DNA of 64,000 nt. Source: Candidatus Onthenecus intestinigallinarum. GTDB lineage: Bacteria > Bacillota > Clostridia > Christensenellales > Aristaeellaceae. Every line of letters starts with the position of its first letter. Position 1 is the first letter of the stretch. Shown here in pieces: positions 59,474-64,000 of the stretch. The notes beneath the pieces are model-generated. The model saw only the letters and a program-made list of their open reading frames with translations. It was not told the DNA's origin and did not search any database. Both the position numbers and the translations under genes were made by a program. The stretch is from NCBI GenBank assembly GCA_018713325.1, contig DVFJ01000036.1, forward strand, positions 1 to 64,000, read 5' to 3'.

Positions 59474-60846
59474 GCGGAGGCCTCCGCGCCGGTACGCATG
59501 AGATTTTTCATCCAATTGTATTTGTTGACCTTCACCACGGCCACAAAGCACTTGAGGATCTGGTCGCACTTGAGGCAGGCAAAGACGATCCAGGGCGCCG
59601 CGCCGAGATACGAGGCCAGGATCGCGCTGGGCAGCACGACGAGGAAGACAAAGATCGTATCGTTTTTGAAGACGAAGCTGATGTCGCCGCCGGACTTGAC
59701 CAGGCCGAACAGGCAGGGCATCTGGTAGCACGTGCCGATCAGCGTGACGGACTGCACGCGCACGAACAGCAGCGACTGGGCGGAGGCCTCCGCGCTGATG
59801 CCGCCATAGAGCGAGACAAAGGGCGCGGCGATCAGCGAGACGATGCCGCCAATGACCACGCCGAGCCCGAGAAAGATGACCTGCGTGGTGCGCGCGTATT
59901 CGCGCATCAGATCCGTCCGGCCCGCTCCGATGGTCTTGCCCGTGATGATGCCGACCGCCGTCGCCAGGCCGTTGATTGCGACATAGGCCAGGGTATTCAT
60001 GTTGTTGGCCACGCTGGCGGCGGTGACGACCGCCGCGCCGTAGCGCCCGAGGATCATGCTGTTGGCCATCATGTTGACGGACCAGACGATCTCGCCCAGC
60101 ACGAGCGGCGTGCCATAGCGGATGAAGTCGCGCTGTAGCGCCGCATCGACATGGCGCACGTCGCTCAGACGGTAGCCCAGCTTGCGATCGACGCGCAATA
60201 CATACCAGCCGGCGGCCAGCGTCTCCACGATGCGCGAGATGACCGTGGCAATGGCCGCGCCGCGCACGCCCAGCGCCGGCATGCCGAGCTTGCCGAAGAT
60301 GAGCACATAGTTGAGCCCGACGTTGACAAGCAGCGACAGCGCGGAGATGTACATGCCGATGTTGGCGGTCTCCACACAGCGCATGGAGGCGAGGAGCACC
60401 TGCGTGATGCAGAAGAACACGAAGGAGACGCACATATACCGCAGATAGACGGCACCGGAGGGGATGACGGTGGGATCGTCTGTGAAGATACGGATGATGG
60501 GCTCCGCCGCGACGAGGCACACCAGCGTGAGCAGCGCCCCGACAACAAATGCGAAGCGCAGGCCGATGGAGGCGATGCGGCGGATGTTGCGCGTGTCATG
60601 CCTTCCCCAGTACTGCGCGCCGATGATGATGACCGCGCCGCCGATGCCGGAGATGAACATCTGCAGCAGCACCTGAATCTGCGAGCCCATGTACACGCCG
60701 GAGACCGCCGCGTCGCCCAGCGCGTTGACCATCAGGTTGTCGGCGAACGAGACCAGAAACGTGATCAGGTTTTGCAGCGCGACGGGGATGGACAGGTGCA
60801 GCAGGTCGCGATAATAGTGGGGATCACGCGTCAGGATCCGGTTCAT
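59470..60846 (-). CDS. MATE family efflux transporter (second copy)
   Basis: 458 residues, 12 hydrophobic segments. SIPVALQNLITFLVSFADNLM is the typical first helix; the second half has ANNMNTLAYVAINGLATA. Only distantly similar to the first MATE protein (46279-47649). ATG at 60846 after AGAGGG. Its stop overlaps the nucleotidyltransferase start. Confidence 0.9.
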   Translation of the reverse strand: MNRILTRDPHYYRDLLHLSIPVALQNLITFLVSFADNLMVNALGDAAVSGVYMGSQIQVLLQMFISGIGGAVIIIGAQYWGRHDTRNIRRIASIGLRFAFVVGALLTLVCLVAAEPIIRIFTDDPTVIPSGAVYLRYMCVSFVFFCITQVLLASMRCVETANIGMYISALSLLVNVGLNYVLIFGKLGMPALGVRGAAIATVISRIVETLAAGWYVLRVDRKLGYRLSDVRHVDAALQRDFIRYGTPLVLGEIVWSVNMMANSMILGRYGAAVVTAASVANNMNTLAYVAINGLATAVGIITGKTIGAGRTDLMREYARTTQVIFLGLGVVIGGIVSLIAAPFVSLYGGISAEASAQSLLFVRVQSVTLIGTCYQMPCLFGLVKSGGDISFVFKNDTIFVFLVVLPSAILASYLGAAPWIVFACLKCDQILKCFVAVVKVNKYNWMKNLMRTGAEASA

Positions 60847-60892
60847 GGAGGCACCCTCTTTTCGTGCATGAATTACAAATTGCGACAGGTGC

Positions 60893-60921
60893 ATTCTAGC
60901 ATGCGCGTAGGCGTGCGTCAA
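60893..60921 (-). promoter_or_regulatory. Promoter for the MATE-nucleotidyltransferase pair
   Basis: Minus strand TTGACG (60921-60916), 17-base spacer, TAGAAT (60898-60893). Confidence 0.75.
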
Positions 60922-61000
60922 GCGCGAAAGGCGCTTTCGCGCAGAAAAGGGAGAATGTCCGCATCTCGTGTCCCATGGAGCGATTTTTCCGTTTTTCCGG

Positions 61001-61029
61001 TTGACAGATGCGATAAATCCTGCTATAAT
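61001..61029 (+). promoter_or_regulatory. Consensus promoter for the tRNA operon
   Basis: TTGACA (61001-61006), 17-base spacer, TATAAT (61024-61029): full consensus, as expected for stable RNA. Confidence 0.9.
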
Positions 61030-61056
61030 AAATTCCGCTGATTGAGCAGCAGCCGT

Positions 61057-61147
61057 GGAGAGTTGGCTGAGTGGTCTAAGGCGCACGACTGGAAATCGTG
61101 TGTGCGTTGATAGCGCACCCAGGGTTCAAATCCCTGACTCTCCGCCA
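61057..61147 (+). tRNA. tRNA-Ser(GGA)
   Basis: Acceptor GGAGAGT pairs with ACTCTCC. The anticodon loop CTGGAAA gives anticodon GGA, a long class II variable arm follows, and the T-loop is GGTTCAAATCC. CCA is encoded. Confidence 0.95.
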
Positions 61148-61183
61148 TATCTTGCGCAGGGCCTCAAGACCTGCACAGGATAT

Positions 61184-61257
61184 AGGGGCATGGTGTAATG
61201 GTAACACGTGGGTCTCCAAAACCTTTGTTGAGGGTTCGAGTCCTTCTGCCCCTGCCA
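61184..61257 (+). tRNA. tRNA-Trp(CCA)
   Basis: Acceptor AGGGGCA pairs with TGCCCCT; anticodon loop CTCCAAA reads UGG. CCA is encoded. The anticodon stem TGGGT/ACCTT has a T-T mismatch at 27-43 and a G-T pair, weaker than usual. Confidence 0.94.
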
Positions 61258-61258
61258 T

Positions 61259-61297
61259 AGCGGAGTAAGCGTTAAAGCTTACTCCGCTTGTTGTTAT
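61259..61297 (+). terminator. Terminator after tRNA-Trp
   Basis: 12-bp stem AGCGGAGTAAGC / GCTTACTCCGCT around GTTAAA, then TGTTGTT. Confidence 0.75.
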
Positions 61298-61330
61298 ACA
61301 GAGGTTCAAGGCCCCGCTCAGACAGATCCA

Positions 61331-61368
61331 GCGCACGACATGCAGGCATGTCGTGCGCTTGGTTTTTT
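61331..61368 (+). terminator. Second plus-strand terminator behind the tRNAs
   Basis: 13-bp stem GCGCACGACATGC / GCATGTCGTGCGC with a 2-base gap, then TTGGTTTTTT. It backs up the weaker first terminator and faces the convergent GNAT gene. Confidence 0.75.
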
Positions 61369-61374
61369 CACGGC

Positions 61375-61920
61375 TTATCGCCCCTTGAGCGCCCGCCATT
61401 CGTCCTCGAGCAGGGACATCAAAATGACGTCCGCATAGGCGTCCCCATCCCGGACGGCGTCTCTCAGGACGCCCTCCCGCCTGAAGCCGGCCTTTGCATA
61501 CGCCCTCTCCGCCCTGGGGTTGAAGGCATATACGTCCAGGGAAAGGCGATGCAGGCGCAGGGTTTCAAACGCAAAGTCGCGCGTGACCTCCGTGGCCCAC
61601 GTGCCGATGCCCTTTCCTCTCTGGGACGAATGGTACAGACAGATGCGGAAATTGGCACAGCGCAGCACCGGATCGACCTCATTGATGACGCTCTCGCCGA
61701 CGATCCTGCCGTCGGGGGCCACGATCAAAAAGAAATACCGTCCCTCTTCCTGGAGCGAGCGCTGAAAAAACGAGACGACCTCTTCCCTCGTGAATTCGGC
61801 CTTACAGCCTGTCAGCCGCGCCGCTTCCGGATCCAGCGGGCAGTAATTCTGTTCATAGTAGTTGGCCGCATCGTCGGCCCGGGCAAACCGTATGCAGTAT
61901 CCGTCCCTTTCAGCGATCAT
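61375..61920 (-). CDS. GNAT family N-acetyltransferase
   Basis: 181 residues. Acetyl-CoA loop QRGKGIGTWA (100-109), then LRLHRLSLDVYAFNPRAERAYAKAGF, typical of RimJ/RimL-like enzymes that acetylate protein N-termini or small molecules. Substrate unknown. GGGAGGAG precedes the ATG, which lies inside the end of cca. Confidence 0.85.
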   Translation of the reverse strand: MIAERDGYCIRFARADDAANYYEQNYCPLDPEAARLTGCKAEFTREEVVSFFQRSLQEEGRYFFLIVAPDGRIVGESVINEVDPVLRCANFRICLYHSSQRGKGIGTWATEVTRDFAFETLRLHRLSLDVYAFNPRAERAYAKAGFRREGVLRDAVRDGDAYADVILMSLLEDEWRALKGR

Positions 61921-63268
61921 GCGGTCTCCTCCCTTCGTCGGTCGTCAGGATGCGCGCAGCCTCCTGCAGCAGCGTCTCCCGGTCGTTTGGCAGCTCTCCG
62001 TCGATCACCCGGTCCAGCAGCGCGCGCAGCACGGCGCCGACGGCGGGGCCGGAGACGCCGAGCGCCAGGATGTCCCTGCCGCCGACCGCCAGCCCGCGCA
62101 GGGACAGGCATGCGCCCGCGTCGATGCAGGCCCGCGCGCAGCGCGCGATCTCCGGCAGGGCGTCCAGCCTGGCCCGCGCCCGTTCCGGGTTCTGCGCCAG
62201 CGCGTCCGCGCGCTGCACCTCGAGCAGCTGAAAAAAGCGCTCCGAGCCGAGCCGGGCCAGCCAGCGGCGAACCGTTCGCGGCGCAGGGGAGAGCTCCGCG
62301 CCGTGACAGGCGATCAGCTCCACGACCTGTTCGCGCGTGGCGTTGTCATACTTCAGCCGCCGCAGCATCGCATCGGCCATGGCGGCGCTCTCTTCCGGGT
62401 GCCGGTAGAAGTGCGTCGCCCCGGCGGCGTCGACCGTCATGCGCCGGGGCTTGCCGATGTCGTGCAGCAGCATCGTGAGCCGCAGCGCCTCGTCCTGTGG
62501 CGCGCATTCGACGGCGCGCACGGCGTGCTCAAAGACGTCGTAGAGGCGCCAGGGATTGCGCTGCTCCACATCCTGCATACACGCAAGCTCCGGCCAAAAG
62601 ACGCAGAGCACGTCCGCATATGCCCGCAGGATGGAGCCTGCCGACGGCCCCGTGAGCAGCTTGCCCAGCTCCACGCGGATGCGCTCCGGCGCAACGCAGC
62701 GCAGCATGTCGCGCTGCGCGTGGATTTCCCGCGCGGTGTCCGGCGCAATCCCGTAGCCCAGCGTGGAGGCAAAGCGCAGCGCGCGCATCACGCGCAGTCC
62801 GTCCTCGTGAAAGCGGCGCTTCGGGTCGCCGACGCAGCGGACGACGCGCGCGCGGATGTCCGCCTGCCCGCCGAACGGATCGCGCAGCGCGCCGTCCAGT
62901 CCCATGGCGATGGCGTTCATCGTGAAGTCGCGCCGGGCGAGGTCCTGCGTCAGGTCGCGGACAAAGGACACCGAGTCCGGCCTGCGACCGTCCGAATACG
63001 TCCCGTCCGTGCGGTAGGTCGTGACCTCATAGCCCTCGCCCTGCGCCAGCACGGTGACCGTGCCATGCCGCAGCCCCGTCTCGACGATCCGGCATTTCGC
63101 CAGGCACCGCTCCACCTCCTCGGGCAAGGCGTCAGTGCAGATGTCCCAATCGTGTGGCTCGACGCCGCGGAGCAGATCGCGCACGCATCCACCCACCAGA
63201 TAGGCCTCAAAGTCCGCCGCATGCAGCCGGGACAGGACGGTGCGCGCGCCTGCGGGAATCTCGTACAT
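61910..63268 (-). CDS. cca: CCA tRNA nucleotidyltransferase
   Basis: 452 residues. Polymerase-beta-like head YLVGGCVRDLLRG with D40 and D42 (PHDWDICTD), RRDFTMNAIA, RNA-binding ERIRVELGKLL, and an HD domain (LLHDIGKP). Adds or repairs tRNA 3' CCA. ATG at 63268 follows AGGAGG. Overlaps the GNAT gene by 11 bases. Confidence 0.95.
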   Translation of the reverse strand: MYEIPAGARTVLSRLHAADFEAYLVGGCVRDLLRGVEPHDWDICTDALPEEVERCLAKCRIVETGLRHGTVTVLAQGEGYEVTTYRTDGTYSDGRRPDSVSFVRDLTQDLARRDFTMNAIAMGLDGALRDPFGGQADIRARVVRCVGDPKRRFHEDGLRVMRALRFASTLGYGIAPDTAREIHAQRDMLRCVAPERIRVELGKLLTGPSAGSILRAYADVLCVFWPELACMQDVEQRNPWRLYDVFEHAVRAVECAPQDEALRLTMLLHDIGKPRRMTVDAAGATHFYRHPEESAAMADAMLRRLKYDNATREQVVELIACHGAELSPAPRTVRRWLARLGSERFFQLLEVQRADALAQNPERARARLDALPEIARCARACIDAGACLSLRGLAVGGRDILALGVSGPAVGAVLRALLDRVIDGELPNDRETLLQEAARILTTDEGRRPHDR

Positions 63269-63293
63269 GGCGGACGGCCTCCTTTCGCTCTCC

Positions 63294-63322
63294 ATTATAG
63301 CGCACGTGCAGGCGGCGCGCAA
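63294..63322 (-). promoter_or_regulatory. Promoter for cca-GNAT
   Basis: Minus strand TTGCGC (63322-63317), 17-base spacer, TATAAT (63299-63294). Confidence 0.7.
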
Positions 63323-63345
63323 CGGCGCGTCCCCACAAACAAAAT

Positions 63346-63372
63346 ACAAAAACCGCTGAAGGCTTCAGCGGT
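63346..63372 (-). terminator. Terminator of the 38-residue gene
   Basis: On the minus strand ACCGCTG and CAGCGGT pair within a near-perfect 21-base palindrome, followed by TTTTTGTATTTTG. Confidence 0.75.
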
Positions 63373-63404
63373 CTCATCAGGCGCGCCCATATGCGCGCCG
63401 CCTG

Positions 63405-63521
63405 TCAGTGGCCCAGCACAGAGGGGAGGACGATCATCGCGAGCAACCCAAACGCGACGACGCCCGCCAAAATCCGCACCGCCAGCTGCTTGCGCTCCGC
63501 GGACCTGTTTCGATTGGACAT
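63405..63521 (-). CDS. Small single-span membrane protein, 38 residues
   Basis: Not recognised. Positively charged N-terminus (NRNRSAERK) and one hydrophobic helix (about 13-36), giving an N-in membrane peptide. GAAGGGAGGG precedes the ATG with normal spacing; it has its own promoter and terminator, which strongly supports a real gene. Similar tiny basic single-span proteins are common in Firmicutes without known function. Confidence 0.65.
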   Translation of the reverse strand: MSNRNRSAERKQLAVRILAGVVAFGLLAMIVLPSVLGH

Positions 63522-63571
63522 CCTGTCCCTCCCTTCCCGATGACGTGAGGACGGCATTGCCGGTAGATTTG

Positions 63572-63600
63572 ATTATATCATGTTTTCAAAGGGCCGTAAA
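63572..63600 (-). promoter_or_regulatory. Promoter for the 38-residue gene
   Basis: Minus strand TTTACG (63600-63595), 17-base spacer, TATAAT (63577-63572). Confidence 0.6.
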
Positions 63601-63645
63601 GCCCGAGCGCACATGCGTCCGCCATGTAAAAAAAAAGAAAAATGT

Positions 63646-63674
63646 TCGAAAAAGCCTGGTTTCTATGGTATAAT
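63646..63674 (+). promoter_or_regulatory. Promoter for ppk1
   Basis: TCGAAA (63646-63651), 17-base spacer, extended -10 TGGTATAAT ending at 63674. Confidence 0.65.
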
Positions 63675-63705
63675 GGGAACATTCTATCAGATGAGGTGTT
63701 CCGAC

Positions 63706-64000
63706 ATGGACAGCGGTAAAGCCGACCGATTGGCCGACAGCGACCTGTACCTGAACCGGGAGCTCAGCTGGCTGGAATTCAACCAGCGCGTGCTCATGGA
63801 GGCGGCCAATCCTGACAATCCCGTCTTTGAACGGATGAAGTTTCTCTCGATCGTCTCTTCCAACCTCGACGAGTTTTTCATGATCCGCGTCGCGTCGCTG
63901 CGCGATCAGTGCAACGCCGGCTATAAAAAGCCCGACGCGGCCGGATTCACGCCCAAGCGGCAGATTGCGCTGATCACGCAGCGCACACAGTTGATGGTCG
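63706..64000 (+). CDS. ppk1: Polyphosphate kinase 1, N-terminal fragment (continues past window)
   Basis: 98 codons visible. YLNRELSWLEFNQRVLMEA and FLSIVSSNLDEFFMIRVA are the Ppk1 N-domain signature. Makes inorganic polyphosphate from ATP. ATG at 63706 has GAGGTG 7 bases upstream; an in-frame ATG at 63691 would place that site inside the gene. Confidence 0.93.
   Translation, partial: MDSGKADRLADSDLYLNRELSWLEFNQRVLMEAANPDNPVFERMKFLSIVSSNLDEFFMIRVASLRDQCNAGYKKPDAAGFTPKRQIALITQRTQLMV

Noticed and set aside
61184..61257. Reading the second tRNA as tRNA-Gln
   Set aside because: The anticodon loop is CTCCAAA with CCA at 34-36, and the body matches bacterial tRNA-Trp.

Overview
The window is chromosomal DNA from a G+C-rich Firmicute, most likely a Clostridia-class anaerobe. 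The basis is PolC-type DNA polymerase III, a SigA-type sigma factor, a Bacillus/Clostridium-type PurR, TrmK, RnpM/YlxQ inside the nusA-infB operon, and the NifU-like/GGGtGRT gene pair, which I know from anaerobic Firmicutes. Genus cannot be read from the sequence. Most of the window is conserved housekeeping DNA. I see no prophage, transposon, integron or CRISPR array.

Layout. 1-5084 (+): the 3' part of ftsH (with an apparent frameshift at its very start), a PLP aminotransferase, a PHP phosphoesterase, a VanW/G5 protein and ridA. 5163-6557 (-): murC. 6781-13300 (+): purR, glmU, pth, mfd, a shortened version of the classic purR-spoVG-glmU-prs-pth-mfd cluster lacking spoVG and prs. 13421-19514 (+): dgt-like, dnaG, rpoD, trmK, nif3-like and a coiled-coil zinc-ribbon gene (DNA priming, sigma factor, tRNA modification). 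19594-19927: rnpB. 20113-32824 (+): rpsB, tsf, pyrH, frr, a small unknown gene, uppS, cdsA, dxr, rseP, ispG, polC (translation, then undecaprenyl/isoprenoid/phospholipid synthesis, then replication). 33022-41152 (+): rimP, nusA, rnpM, ylxQ, infB, rbfA, nrnA, truB, ribF. 41314-45251 (+): rpsO, pnp and an M16 peptidase.

45322-63521 is more accessory: an Mrr-like restriction enzyme and a MATE transporter on the minus strand, sbcDC, a SprT-like metalloprotease, a membrane M50-like peptidase with a helical C-terminal half, a CI/LexA-like XRE-S24 regulator, the NifU-like + GGGtGRT operon, an RfbD-like reductase whose 5' end is disrupted, lexA, a second MATE transporter coupled to a nucleotidyltransferase, tRNA-Ser and tRNA-Trp, cca with a GNAT gene, and a 38-residue membrane protein. 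ppk1 begins at 63706 and runs off the end.

Genes are tightly packed. Many neighbours overlap by 4 bases (ATGA, TTGA or GTGA), so translational coupling is common. Near-consensus sigma-A promoters stand out clearly against the G+C-rich background and divide the window into transcription units; several (rpsB, rimP, rpsO) are followed by structured leaders. The best candidates for undescribed biology are the NifU-like/GGGtGRT pair, the membrane protease with its tandem-palindrome promoter next to a self-cleaving-type repressor, the MATE-nucleotidyltransferase pair, and a GlmU whose uridyltransferase site looks degenerate.
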